The position numbers were made by a program, and so were the translations under genes. 64,000 nucleotides of DNA from Streptomonospora alba. GTDB lineage: Bacteria; Actinomycetota; Actinomycetes; Streptosporangiales; Streptosporangiaceae. The notes below the pieces were generated by a model. The model searched no databases, was not told the origin of the DNA, and saw only the letters and a list, made by a program, of their open reading frames with translations. Positions within the stretch are counted from its first letter, which is position 1; each line of letters begins with the position of its first letter. Shown here piece after piece: positions 9,559 to 18,150 of the stretch. The DNA is taken from NCBI RefSeq assembly GCF_000826685.1, contig NZ_JROO01000006.1, positions 62,001 to 126,000 on the forward strand. The letters run 5' to 3'.

Positions 9559-10116
9559 GTGCCTAGATCCCGCTTTCTCCGCGGCGCCGACCGGCTGTCC
9601 GGGGCCGCCGGCTACGTCAGCGGCGCTCTGATCCTCGTGGCGATGCTGGTGATCTGCTACGGCGTCGCCCTGCGCTACCTGTTCGGCATGTCGACGATCT
9701 GGCAGACCGAGCTGTCCATCTACCTGCTGATGTTCGCCGCCTTCGTCGGCGGGGCCTACGGGCTCCGCCACGGCGACCACGTCCGCATCGACCTTGTGGT
9801 GAAGCTCCTCCCGGGCCGGGTGCAGATCGGCGTGCGCCTGCTCGCCGCCGTCCTGGGCCTGCTCCTGGCCCTCACCGTCGCCGTGGTGAGCGGCTTCATG
9901 TGGTGGGAGGCCGTGCAGAGCGGCGCGCGTTCGGGTACGGCGTGGAACCCGCCGCTGGCCTACCCCTACGCGATCCTCCCGGCGGGCATGGCGCTGATCG
10001 GACTGCAGTACCTCGCCGTCGTGTCCGGACTGTTCCAGGCGCTGCGCAGGGGCGAGCTCGGCGACTCCCCGCCGGATCAGCCCGCCGAGTCCGTGGAAGG
10101 AGGGCCGGGGCATTGA
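9559..10116 (+). CDS. dctQ: TRAP transporter small permease (DctQ)
   Basis: Four-helix small membrane subunit that bridges receptor and large permease in TRAP uptake. Seen: four hydrophobic segments, the WQTELSIYLLMFAAFVGGAY region and the GLRHGDHVRIDLVV loop typical of DctQ. The GTG start has AAGGAG 6 bases upstream. The gene overlaps the dctM start by four bases (TTGA), so translation is coupled. The C-terminal tail is charged and probably cytoplasmic. Confidence 0.9.
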   Translation: MPRSRFLRGADRLSGAAGYVSGALILVAMLVICYGVALRYLFGMSTIWQTELSIYLLMFAAFVGGAYGLRHGDHVRIDLVVKLLPGRVQIGVRLLAAVLGLLLALTVAVVSGFMWWEAVQSGARSGTAWNPPLAYPYAILPAGMALIGLQYLAVVSGLFQALRRGELGDSPPDQPAESVEGGPGH

Positions 10117-11519
10117 GCGGCCTGCTCATCGGAGCCATCGTCGGCGCCATCCTGCTGGTGCTGCTGGCCCTGGGCGTTCCCGTGGCCTTCGCGCTCGGGC
10201 TCACCGCGCTGCTGTCGGTCGTGCTGTTCCTCACTCCGGCGCAGTTCGGCTTCTTCGGCAACTTCGTCTTCGACTCGCTCAACAGCTTCGCGCTACTGGC
10301 CATCCCGCTGTTCATCCTGATGGGAGCGGTCTTCGGGCGGTCCAAGGCCAGTGAGGACCTGCTGGAGGCCGCGCATATGTGGTTCGGCCGGATCCGCGGC
10401 GGGTTGGCGATGAGCGCCGTGGTGGCGTGCGCCATGTTCGCCGCGCTGACCGGGTCGAGCCCCGCCACCTCCGCCGCGATCGGCAAGATCGCGATCCCGG
10501 AGATGGTGCGGCGCGGTTACCCCAACGACGTCGCCACGGGCGCGATCGTGGCGGGGGGCACCCTCGGGATCCTCATCCCGCCCAGCGTCACCCTGATCCT
10601 GTACGGGATCTCCACTGAGCAGTCCATCGGTCAGCTGTTCCTCGGCGGTGTCGTCCCCGGCATTCTGATCACCCTGCTGTTCTGCGTGTGGATCTTCGTC
10701 GCGCTCACCCTCAGACGCGCCCGCACCGGCGTCCCGGTGGTTCCGGCCGCCGTCCGCGCCGGCAGCGGCGGCGGGGACGGCGACGGAGACGTGCCCGCCG
10801 GTACCGAGAAGGCCCCTCGGCCGATCGCCGACGCCGAGCGGTACTCGTGGGGGGACCGGCTGCGCAAGCTCGCCAAGGTGCTGCCGTTCCTGGCGCTCAT
10901 CGTGTGCGTGCTCGCCGCGATGTACCTGGGCATCGCCACCCCGAGCGAGGCGGCCGCGGTCGGAGCCCTGGCGGCGTTCGTCCTCGTCGCCGTCTTCTAC
11001 CGGTCGCTGGGCTGGCGGAGCATCCGCGACGTCGGGTTGGAGGCGACGCGTACCGGCACCATGATCCTGATGATCGTGGCGTTCTCCGCGGTACTGGGCC
11101 AGGTGCTCAGCTTCCTGGGGGTGCCGCAGGACCTCGCCGAGGTCGTCGCCGGGCTCGACGTCAACCGCTGGGTGATCTTCCTGGCGATGAACGCGATCTT
11201 CCTGGTCCTGGGATTCTTCATCCCTCCGGTCGCGATCATCCTGATCACCATGCCGGTGCTGTTCCCCATCGTGACCGAGCTCGGTTTCGACCCGGTCTGG
11301 TTCGGCGTGGTGATGACCCTCAACATGGAGATGGGCCTGATCACGCCCCCCGTAGGGCTGAACCTGTACGTGGTCCAGGGGATCGCGCCGCGGATCCCGC
11401 TGCAGAACATCCTCACGGGGGCGCTGCCCTATGTCGGTGTTCTCGCACTGGCCATCGTCATCCTGTGCCTGTTCCCCGAGCTCGTGACCTGGCTGCCGAA
11501 CCGGATGTTGGGCGGCTAG
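10113..11519 (+). CDS. dctM: TRAP transporter large permease (DctM)
   Basis: Large membrane subunit that moves the solute with sodium ions. Seen: about 12 hydrophobic segments, FALLAIPLFILMGAVFGRSK, MFAALTGSSPATSAAIGKIA, ILIPPSVTLILYG and the late NMEMGLITPPVGLNLYVVQG signature. The start is a TTG overlapping the dctQ stop, with AAGGAGGG about 9 bases before it. Starting there gives about 468 aa, the usual size. Between helices lies an unusually long acidic/Gly-rich cytoplasmic loop (about residues 205-250). A strong terminator follows 20 bases downstream, ending the operon. Confidence 0.92.
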   Translation: MSGLLIGAIVGAILLVLLALGVPVAFALGLTALLSVVLFLTPAQFGFFGNFVFDSLNSFALLAIPLFILMGAVFGRSKASEDLLEAAHMWFGRIRGGLAMSAVVACAMFAALTGSSPATSAAIGKIAIPEMVRRGYPNDVATGAIVAGGTLGILIPPSVTLILYGISTEQSIGQLFLGGVVPGILITLLFCVWIFVALTLRRARTGVPVVPAAVRAGSGGGDGDGDVPAGTEKAPRPIADAERYSWGDRLRKLAKVLPFLALIVCVLAAMYLGIATPSEAAAVGALAAFVLVAVFYRSLGWRSIRDVGLEATRTGTMILMIVAFSAVLGQVLSFLGVPQDLAEVVAGLDVNRWVIFLAMNAIFLVLGFFIPPVAIILITMPVLFPIVTELGFDPVWFGVVMTLNMEMGLITPPVGLNLYVVQGIAPRIPLQNILTGALPYVGVLALAIVILCLFPELVTWLPNRMLGG

Positions 11520-11539
11520 CCGGGCGGGCTCCGGCCGCG

Positions 11540-11583
11540 AAGAGGGGGTGCTTCGCCGCTGCGGCGGAGCACCCCCTCTTTTC
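11540..11583. terminator. Strong bidirectional terminator after dctM
   Basis: AAGAGGGGGTGCT and its complement AGCACCCCCTCTTTT flank a second short hairpin (CGCCGC/GCGGCG). The T-run follows on the plus strand and an A-run precedes the stem. It separates convergent dctM and the alanine symporter gene. Confidence 0.9.
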
Positions 11584-11632
11584 GCGTGCGGCGGCGGGGC
11601 CGGCGGCGTTCACCGCGCCCCGCCGCGCGCTG

Positions 11633-13054
11633 TCAGGCGTCGTAGACCTTGGGCATCGGCGCCTCGGGGTCCTTCCAGTTCGGGTTGTCGAAGTACCGCC
11701 GGGTCTCTGCGGCGACCACACCGGACAGCAGCAGCAGTCCGACGAGGTTGGGCAGGGCCATCAGGCCGTTGGCGACGTCGCTGAAGGTCCAGATGAGGTC
11801 CAGCGGCACCGTCGCGCCCACGTACACGACCGCAACGAAGACGATGCGGAAGGGCAGCACGCCCTTGCGCCCGACGAGGAAGTCGATGCAGCGCTCACCG
11901 TAGTAGGACCAGCCCACGATGGTGGTGAAGGCGAAGACCGCCACGGCCAGGGCGACGCCGTAGGTGCCCACCGGCGCCAGGGCGGGCGACAGCGTCGACA
12001 GCCCCTCGGAGAGCGCCTGGGAGGTCAGCAGCGAGCCGTCCGCGGCGTCCTCGGCCCTCCAGGCGCCGGTGACGATGATGACCATGCAGGTCATCGTGAC
12101 GACGATGATGGTGTCGATGAAGGTCTGGGTCATCGACACCATGCCCTGGCGCACCGGCTGGTCGGTCTTGGCCGCGGCGGCGGCGATGCCGCCGGTGCCC
12201 AGCCCGGACTCGTTGGAGAAGATGCCGCGTGCCACGCCCTGCTGGATGGCGAACAGCAGCGCCGAGCCGAGCAGGCCGCCGGAGGCCGAGGCGCCGGTGA
12301 AGGCCTCGGTGAAGACCAGCGCGAGGGCGCCGGGCAGGTCGCCGATGTGGATGACCAGCACCAGCAGGGTCAGGGCGATGTAGAGCACGACCATGAGGGG
12401 CACCACCGCGGCGGCGAACCGGCCGATGCTCTTGATGCCGCCGATGATGACGGCGCCGGCGAGGATGACCAGGACGATGCCCGTGACCGGCGTGGGCACG
12501 TTCCACACGTCGCCCAGCTGCTGGGAGACGGTGTTGGCCTGGGTGCCGTTGCCGATGCCGAAGGAGGCGATGGCGCCGAAGATCGCGAACGCCCCGCCCA
12601 GCATCAGGCCCAGCCCGCCGGGAAGGCCGCGGCGCAGGTAGAACATGGGCCCGCCGCTCTGCTCGCCGTGAGCGTCCTTGCGGCGGTACTTCACACCCAG
12701 CACGGCCTCGCTGTACTTGGTGGCCATGCCGACGAGGCCGACCACCCACATCCAGAACAGCGCGCCGGGGCCGCCGACACCGATCGCCAGCGCGGCACCG
12801 GCGATGTTGCCCACGCCCACCGTGGCCGCCAGAGCCGTGCTCAGCGCCTGGTAGTGGGAGATGTCGCCCTCGACCGAGTGGTGCTCCTTGCGGCGGATCA
12901 GCGCCAGCCACAGGGCGTGGAACAGCACCCGGAACTGCAGCAGCCGCAGCCGTACCGTCAGGAAGATGCCGGTGAAGAGCAAGAGGGGGATGAGGACGAA
13001 CGGTCCCCACACCACGCTGGATATCTCACCGAGGATGTCCTCGAGTGCGGTCAT
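11633..13054 (-). CDS. Sodium:alanine (AGCS family) symporter
   Basis: Sodium-coupled alanine/glycine symporter of the AGCS family, inner membrane. Seen: the HYQALSTALAATVGVGNIAG signature (about residues 68-87), GPGALFWMWVVGLVGMATKY, NGTQANTVSQQL, FSNESGLGTGG and about ten to eleven hydrophobic segments in 473 aa. The minus-strand ATG has GGGAG about 7 bases upstream. It stands alone between terminators and a 214-base promoter region. Substrate preference among Ala, Gly and Ser is not decidable. Confidence 0.93.
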   Translation of the reverse strand: MTALEDILGEISSVVWGPFVLIPLLLFTGIFLTVRLRLLQFRVLFHALWLALIRRKEHHSVEGDISHYQALSTALAATVGVGNIAGAALAIGVGGPGALFWMWVVGLVGMATKYSEAVLGVKYRRKDAHGEQSGGPMFYLRRGLPGGLGLMLGGAFAIFGAIASFGIGNGTQANTVSQQLGDVWNVPTPVTGIVLVILAGAVIIGGIKSIGRFAAAVVPLMVVLYIALTLLVLVIHIGDLPGALALVFTEAFTGASASGGLLGSALLFAIQQGVARGIFSNESGLGTGGIAAAAAKTDQPVRQGMVSMTQTFIDTIIVVTMTCMVIIVTGAWRAEDAADGSLLTSQALSEGLSTLSPALAPVGTYGVALAVAVFAFTTIVGWSYYGERCIDFLVGRKGVLPFRIVFVAVVYVGATVPLDLIWTFSDVANGLMALPNLVGLLLLSGVVAAETRRYFDNPNWKDPEAPMPKVYDA

Positions 13055-13268
13055 GGACGACTCCCTGTCGTTCGGATCCGGGATTCCTGCCTACCGGTGC
13101 CTGCCTGCGTCGTGTGCGGCGCGGCCGGTCGGCAGCGAGGCGCGGCGCGTGGGTGCAGACGTGAGCCGGCGCAAGGATAGGGTCACACCGTCTCGTCACG
13201 CCTGAATCACGGTTCATCCACACACAGGTTGCGCCTGCGCCCGTTCTGACTTTTGTGACCTGCGTGTT

Positions 13269-13520
13269 TCAGGCGTCGCCCGCGTCGTCGGTGGCCTGTT
13301 CGAGAGCCAGCGCCGACACCGCTGCGGCCGCCGCGGCGGGATCGGCGCCCCGGCCCACCGCGATGCCGAGAAGGTAGGTGGTCACCGGCGCGGCGGGGCG
13401 CGCCACCGAGTGCGCCGCGTCCTTGGCGAGGTCGAGGATGCGGTCGACGTCGGCCTTGCCTATCTCGTCGGAGAGCTCCAGCTCGGCGCAGACTTCCTGC
13501 GCCCATTCGACCAGTGTCAT
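13269..13520 (-). CDS. DUF6457 family small protein
   Basis: 83-aa soluble helical protein of the actinobacterial DUF6457 family, in which relatives often sit beside or fused to the molybdenum cofactor guanylyltransferase MobA (family knowledge). No mobA is adjacent here. Seen: the conserved opening TLVEWAQEVCAELEL, the central VDRILDLAKDAAHSVARPAAPVTTYLLG and an acidic tail. The start ATG has AAGGAG upstream on the minus strand. Function unknown; a helper role in molybdopterin metabolism is only a guess by association. Confidence 0.75.
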   Translation of the reverse strand: MTLVEWAQEVCAELELSDEIGKADVDRILDLAKDAAHSVARPAAPVTTYLLGIAVGRGADPAAAAAAVSALALEQATDDAGDA

Positions 13521-13732
13521 CGCGGCTCCTTCGCCGACGGGATGGGAAGCGACAGGGGCCGATCATACGGGCGCGGGCGGGTGCGGCGCAGGAGCGCAGG
13601 GGCCGCCCGCCGCGAGGGTGTCGCGTACTGGGCGGCGCGGCGTCGACGGGGCGTCCGCCTGCGGTCCGCGCGGGTTCACACGGCGTGCCTAGCGTGTCGC
13701 ACAGGAGCAGTCGCGACGAACGGGAGAGCCGC

Positions 13733-14962
13733 ATGCGCCCGCTGCCTTCATCCCCCCGATCCCCGTCCCCCGGTCCGGCCGTCGCCCCCGCTTCGGCCGG
13801 CCTTTCCGAGCCGGAAGGCGACCGCCCGCTGCGCGTGGCGATCGTGACCGAGTCGTTCCTGCCGCAGGTGAACGGTGTCACCAACTCCGTGTGCCGGGTG
13901 GCCGAGCACCTGCGCGCCCGCGGCCACGAGGCGCTCATCGTGGCGCCCGGGGCCGGGCCGGACTCCTACGCCGGCTTCCCGGTGGTACGGCTGCCGAGCG
14001 TGCCGCTGCCGATCTACCGCTCGTTCTCGCTGGGGCTGCCGTCGCGCCGGATGCTGTCGGCGGTCCTGCGGGCGTTCGCGCCCGATGTGGTGCATCTGGC
14101 CTCACCGGCGCTGCTGGGCGGCGCGGCCGTGGACGCCGCCCGCCCGCTGGCGCTGCCCACGGTGGCCGTCTACCAGACCGACCTGCCCGGCTTCGCCGGG
14201 CGCTACGGAGTGCCGGGGGCGGAGGCGCTGTGGCCGCTGCTGCGCCAGGTGCACGCGGCCGTGGACCGGACTCTGGTGCCCTCCTCGGCCACGCGGGCCG
14301 CCCTGGCCGAGCGCGGGTTCCCCCGGCTGAGCCTGTGGCGGCGCGGCGTGGACGCCGAACGGTTCCACCCGCGCCACCGCGACGCCGGGCTGCGCCGCCG
14401 CCTGGCGCCCGGCGGAGAGGTCCTCGTCGGCTACGTCGGCCGGCTGTCCAAGGACAAGCGCGTGGACCTGCTCACCCATACGGCGCGGCTGCGCGGCGCC
14501 CGGCTGGTGGTGGTCGGCGACGGCCCCGAGCGGGCACGGCTGCGCCGCAGGCTTCCCTCCGCGGTGTTCACCGGCCAGCGCACGGGCGAGGAGCTGTCGC
14601 GCCTGTACGCGTCGCTGGACGTGTTCGTGCACACCGGGGCCGACGAAACGTTCTGCCAGGCGGTGCAGGAGGCGCTGGCCTCGGGGGTGCCGGTGGCGGC
14701 TCCTGCCGCGGGCGGTCCGCTGGACCTGGTCGAGCCGGAGGTCAACGGGGTGCTCTACGGCCCGGAGTCGGTGCGCGAGCTGCGGGTGGCGCTGGGGCGG
14801 CTGATCCGCAATCCGGCGCTGCGGGACCGCTTGAGCGCGGCCGCACGCCCGTCCGTCGAGGCGCGGACCTGGGATTCCGTCGGCGATCAGCTGCTCGGGC
14901 ACTACCGCTCGGTGATCGGTCCCCAGGCCGCATCAGCGCCCCGTGTTGCGCTGCGCGGCTGA
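13733..14962 (+). CDS. GT4 glycosyltransferase (mannosyltransferase MgtA/PimB-like)
   Basis: Retaining family-4 glycosyltransferase, probably transferring mannose from GDP-mannose to an envelope lipid or polyprenyl acceptor (resemblance to the actinobacterial MgtA/PimB group). Seen: VAIVTESFLPQVNGVTNSV near the N-terminus, DVVHLASPALLG, LWRRGVDAERFHP, VGYVGRLSKDKRVDLL, and the donor-site ETFCQAVQEALASGVPVAAP with the E-x7-E pattern. The N-terminal 30 residues are Pro/Ser-rich and not conserved. The start at 13733 is supported by GGGAGAG, and an upstream TAGCGT could be the -10. In-frame codons further upstream would collide with the divergent DUF6457 gene. Confidence 0.88.
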   Translation: MRPLPSSPRSPSPGPAVAPASAGLSEPEGDRPLRVAIVTESFLPQVNGVTNSVCRVAEHLRARGHEALIVAPGAGPDSYAGFPVVRLPSVPLPIYRSFSLGLPSRRMLSAVLRAFAPDVVHLASPALLGGAAVDAARPLALPTVAVYQTDLPGFAGRYGVPGAEALWPLLRQVHAAVDRTLVPSSATRAALAERGFPRLSLWRRGVDAERFHPRHRDAGLRRRLAPGGEVLVGYVGRLSKDKRVDLLTHTARLRGARLVVVGDGPERARLRRRLPSAVFTGQRTGEELSRLYASLDVFVHTGADETFCQAVQEALASGVPVAAPAAGGPLDLVEPEVNGVLYGPESVRELRVALGRLIRNPALRDRLSAAARPSVEARTWDSVGDQLLGHYRSVIGPQAASAPRVALRG

Positions 14963-15096
14963 ATCGGGGTTACGCTGGCCCGCGGCGGGGTGCGGACTCG
15001 GCCCTTCCGCAACGACCGGTGCTCCGCTCCCCGCCGACCACCCTGCCGCCGCGGCCCCGGACCATCCGCGCGTCCGGGGTCGCCGCGCGGCCGGTG

Positions 15097-16407
15097 TCAG
15101 TCGGCGCTCGTGCGCACGGCGACCGCGTCGGGCGCGCCGTCGGCGGCGTCGCCGGGCCCCACCTGCTCCAGGACCTCGCTGAGCCGGTCGAGGTGATCGG
15201 CGATCCAGGGCAGGTCGAGCGGGTCGTCGGACTCCAGCGCGGTGGCGCGCTGATCGTCGGTCTCTCCGTAGAGCTGGCTCGTGGCCACGCGCATGCGCAG
15301 CGCGTCCGGGCTGTCGCCGAACTCCGAACCCGGCAGGACGCCCAACCCGTAGTCCTCCAGCAGCAGCGCGGTCAGCTCCGCTCCGGTCGTCACACCGTGC
15401 TCGCGGGCGAGGTGGCCGCGCCAGGCCTCCAGGTCGGGGTAGGAGTAGAAGGCCGCCTGCGGCGCGGCCGCCATGGCCCCGGCCTTGGCGAACCGGTCGG
15501 CGGCGGCGCGGGCGACGACGCCGTGCAGGTGCGCGCTGCGGCGGATGTGCGCGGTGAGTTCGGGGGGCTCGGTGAAGGCGTAGGCGCCGGCCTGCTGAAT
15601 GGGCGCGGCCGGGCTGGACCAGATCTCGCTGGCGACTCCGAGCAGGCCGGCGCGCAGGGAGCGGCCGCGGCCGCTGTCGGGCAGCCGGACGACACCCAGG
15701 CGCCAGCCGCCCAGCGCGAGGTTCTTGCTGAGTCCGGTGGAGACCACGGTGCGCTCGGGCGCGTACTCGGCGGCGCTGCGTGCCTGCGCGGCGTCGTCGT
15801 GCACCAGGTCGCGGTAGATCTCGTCGGAGATGACGACGAGGTCGAGCTCGCGGGCGGTCTCGGCGAGGCGGCGCACGGTGGCGTCGGAGGCGAGCGTGCC
15901 GGTGGGGTTGTCGGGGGCGGTGATGATGACCGAGCGGACGTCGCGGCCGCGGGCGCGGGCCCGACGCACCTCCGCGGCCAGCAGGTCGGGCTGGGGCACG
16001 CCGCCTTGGGTCGGGGCGGTGGGGATCTGGAGGCACTCGAACCCGGCGAGCTGGACCTGGGCGGCGTAGCTGACCCAGCTGGGAGCCGCGGTGGCGGTGT
16101 CGCCGCCGATGGCCAGCAGCAGGCTGTACAGCAGCGGCTTGCTGCCGGGACCGGCGACGACGAGGTCGGGGTCGGTGGGCAGACCGCGGCGCTGCCAGTA
16201 TCCCGCGGCGGCGTCGCGCAGCTCGGCGACGCCGGCGACCGGCCCGTAGGCGTTGTTGCCACCCCCCGCGACGAGGGCCTCGCGCATAGCGGGGTGCACG
16301 GGTAATCCCGCTTCACCGAAGCCCAAGGGGAGGACGGGAAGCCCGCGGCGCCGCCTTTCGGCCAGTGCCTCGTTCACGGCGAGGGTCGCGGACAGGGTGA
16401 CAGCCAT
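15097..16407 (-). CDS. Class I/II PLP-dependent aminotransferase
   Basis: Fold-type I aminotransferase (AspC/aspartate-type branch), cytoplasmic. Seen: LPLGFGEAGLPVHPAM, the ITAPDNPTGTLAS Asn motif, VVISDEIYRDLVHDD, the PLP lysine in STGLSKNLALGGWRLG and a C-terminal LRMRVATSQLYG Arg motif. The reading frame stays open well upstream through the divergent LysR gene, but homology begins at AVTLSATLAVNEALAERR, so the ATG at 16407 with GGAG about 12 bases before it is chosen. The divergent LysR regulator shares a 135-bp control region and probably regulates it. The amino-acid substrate is unknown. Confidence 0.88.
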   Translation of the reverse strand: MAVTLSATLAVNEALAERRRRGLPVLPLGFGEAGLPVHPAMREALVAGGGNNAYGPVAGVAELRDAAAGYWQRRGLPTDPDLVVAGPGSKPLLYSLLLAIGGDTATAAPSWVSYAAQVQLAGFECLQIPTAPTQGGVPQPDLLAAEVRRARARGRDVRSVIITAPDNPTGTLASDATVRRLAETARELDLVVISDEIYRDLVHDDAAQARSAAEYAPERTVVSTGLSKNLALGGWRLGVVRLPDSGRGRSLRAGLLGVASEIWSSPAAPIQQAGAYAFTEPPELTAHIRRSAHLHGVVARAAADRFAKAGAMAAAPQAAFYSYPDLEAWRGHLAREHGVTTGAELTALLLEDYGLGVLPGSEFGDSPDALRMRVATSQLYGETDDQRATALESDDPLDLPWIADHLDRLSEVLEQVGPGDAADGAPDAVAVRTSAD

Positions 16408-16530
16408 GGAGAGATCAGCTCCGCAGGTCGACGAACGTGCATCCGGGGGTGCGTGTGGTCGCACCTTCCTCGCCGTTAAGACTGCCCACTCCACCCCATC
16501 AGGACAAGCGAGTCTTTTCGATGGTAAGAG

Positions 16531-16536
16531 TAAGAT
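16531..16536 (+). promoter_or_regulatory. -10 box TAAGAT of a leaderless LysR promoter
   Basis: TAAGAT lies 6 bases before the LysR ATG and no ribosome binding site is present. It lies in the A/T-richer core of the aminotransferase/LysR intergenic region, where the regulator would bind. Confidence 0.5.
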
Positions 16537-16542
16537 GTACTT

Positions 16543-17487
16543 ATGCTTGATGTTCGGCGGCTGCAGATCCTGAAGGAATTCGCTGATCGGGGGACCATCG
16601 CGGGCACGGCCGAGGCTCTGGGGTACACCGCCTCGGCGGTCTCGCAGCAGCTGTCGGCGTTGGAGCGCGAGGCGGGCACACATCTGCTGGACCGCACCGC
16701 GCGCAGCGCCGAGCTGACCGACGGCGGCCGTCTGCTGGTCGAGCACGCCGAGCAGATCCTGGCCATGGTCGAGGCCGCCGAGTCGGTGCTGGCCCAGCGG
16801 GCCGGCGCCGTGGTGGGGCCGGTCACCGTCACCGCCTTCCCCACCGCGGCGGTGGCTCTGGCACCGCTGCTGGCTCAGCGCCTGCGCCAGCAGGAGGGAC
16901 TGCAGCTGGTGCTGCGCCAGAGCGTGGGCGCAGCCGGTGTGCGCCAGGTTTCCTCGGCCGAGGTGGACATCGCGGTGATCGACGACTGGTCGGGACGCCC
17001 GCCCGACAACGGAACCGGAAAGCTGCGCCACGTGCACCTGCTGCACGACCCGCTGGTGCTGGCGCTGCCGGCCGACCACCCGCTGGCGGACAGGGACCGC
17101 CCGGTCGAGCTGCACCGGCTGCTCAAGGAGGCCTGGATCCACGCGCCGCGGGGCGAGCCCTCGCGGGAGGGCACCGACCGGCTCTTCGCGAGTGTGGGCG
17201 GTGCGCCCTCCACCGCCTGGGAGTTCCAGGGCCAGGGCACCATCCTGAACCTGGTGGCGCGCGGGATCGGGATCGCGGCGGTGCCTGCGCTCGCGCTGGC
17301 GGCGGGCACCTCGGGCCTGGCCTTCCGACTGCTGCCGCAGGCTCCGGCACGCGACGCCTACGCGGTGGTGCGGGCCACACGGATGCGCCGTCCGGCCATC
17401 GAACTGACGCTGCAGGCGCTGCGCCGGTCCGCCGCCGAGGTCCAGGCGATGCTCGACGAGGAGCTGCGCGGCGCGAGCGAGGGGTGA
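16543..17487 (+). CDS. LysR-family transcriptional regulator
   Basis: LTTR with an N-terminal winged helix-turn-helix (about residues 1-60: LQILKEFADRGTIAGTAEALGYTASAVSQQLSALE) and a C-terminal periplasmic-binding-protein-like effector domain beginning at VGPVTVTAFPTAAVALAP. 314 aa is standard. Divergent from the aminotransferase at 15.1-16.4 kb, the classical arrangement for autoregulation plus activation of the neighbour by an amino- or keto-acid effector (inference). Probably leaderless. Confidence 0.92.
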   Translation: MLDVRRLQILKEFADRGTIAGTAEALGYTASAVSQQLSALEREAGTHLLDRTARSAELTDGGRLLVEHAEQILAMVEAAESVLAQRAGAVVGPVTVTAFPTAAVALAPLLAQRLRQQEGLQLVLRQSVGAAGVRQVSSAEVDIAVIDDWSGRPPDNGTGKLRHVHLLHDPLVLALPADHPLADRDRPVELHRLLKEAWIHAPRGEPSREGTDRLFASVGGAPSTAWEFQGQGTILNLVARGIGIAAVPALALAAGTSGLAFRLLPQAPARDAYAVVRATRMRRPAIELTLQALRRSAAEVQAMLDEELRGASEG

Positions 17488-17627
17488 GGGGCGCAGGCAC
17501 ACGGTCGGGACCCAATGAAGCGCCCGGGGCGCGTCGGGCACCGCGCGCCGGAGGCGCCGCTTCGCCCGCTCCCGCTCGGGACGCCGCGGAGTCCGCCTCC
17601 GGGCGGAGAGGGCCCGCCGAACGGGCC

Positions 17628-17954
17628 TTACTCTCCGGCCCAGCTCTCGAAGGGGCGGATCCGGCGCTGCAAGCGCTGCAGGCGCCGCTGGAGCCGCCGC
17701 GAGACGTGGCGGGCGCGGTCGCGCCGCTCACGGGCGAGCCAGAAGCGCTCGAAGGCCTCGATGCGCTTCCGGCGGAGCTCCTCAAGCTGCTCCTCGGCCT
17801 CCTCGACCTGGCGCTGGAGGTCACCGTGGGCACGCTCCAACTCGACGAGCGCGGACTCGCACTCGTCGGCTTCGCGCTGAACCCGCCGAAGCCGGCAGAG
17901 CACACCGTGGATGTGCGCTGCCCCGTTCGGCCGACTCGTCCCAACGAACCACAC
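17628..17954 (-). CDS. Small coiled-coil protein, unrecognised
   Basis: I do not recognise a family. From about residue 20 the protein is an almost unbroken charged heptad pattern (LVELERAHGDLQRQVEEAEE, then Arg-rich RRLQRRLQRLQRR), predicting one long coiled coil that ends FESWAGE. No signal peptide or membrane segment. The frame stays open further upstream, but that stretch is A/T-rich and looks intergenic. I choose the GTG at 17954 because GATAGT lies 7 bases before it (leaderless). Could be a scaffold or DNA-associated protein; confidence in the start is low. Confidence 0.45.
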   Translation of the reverse strand: MWFVGTSRPNGAAHIHGVLCRLRRVQREADECESALVELERAHGDLQRQVEEAEEQLEELRRKRIEAFERFWLARERRDRARHVSRRLQRRLQRLQRRIRPFESWAGE

Positions 17955-18150
17955 ACCCGGAGAACTATCCGCCGACGGCGCCGGTATCACCGATATGTGG
18001 TGCAAAGAATACGGAAAGTCACCGACGCCGCCAAACCGCGGGGTTGCCCATATTCGCCCCGATGGCACGTTTTGCACGCATTTTCAAAAGTGCGGCGCTT
18101 TGCCGGGTTTCGCGGCGCCGGCTCCGTCCGCGGCCATCGGGCCGCCGCGC

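Noticed and set aside
15097-17541. An 814-codon open frame on the minus strand covering both the aminotransferase and the LysR gene
   Set aside because: Only the part from 16407 down has aminotransferase similarity; the upstream part is the antisense of LysR in GC-rich DNA, and the intergenic promoter lies between them.
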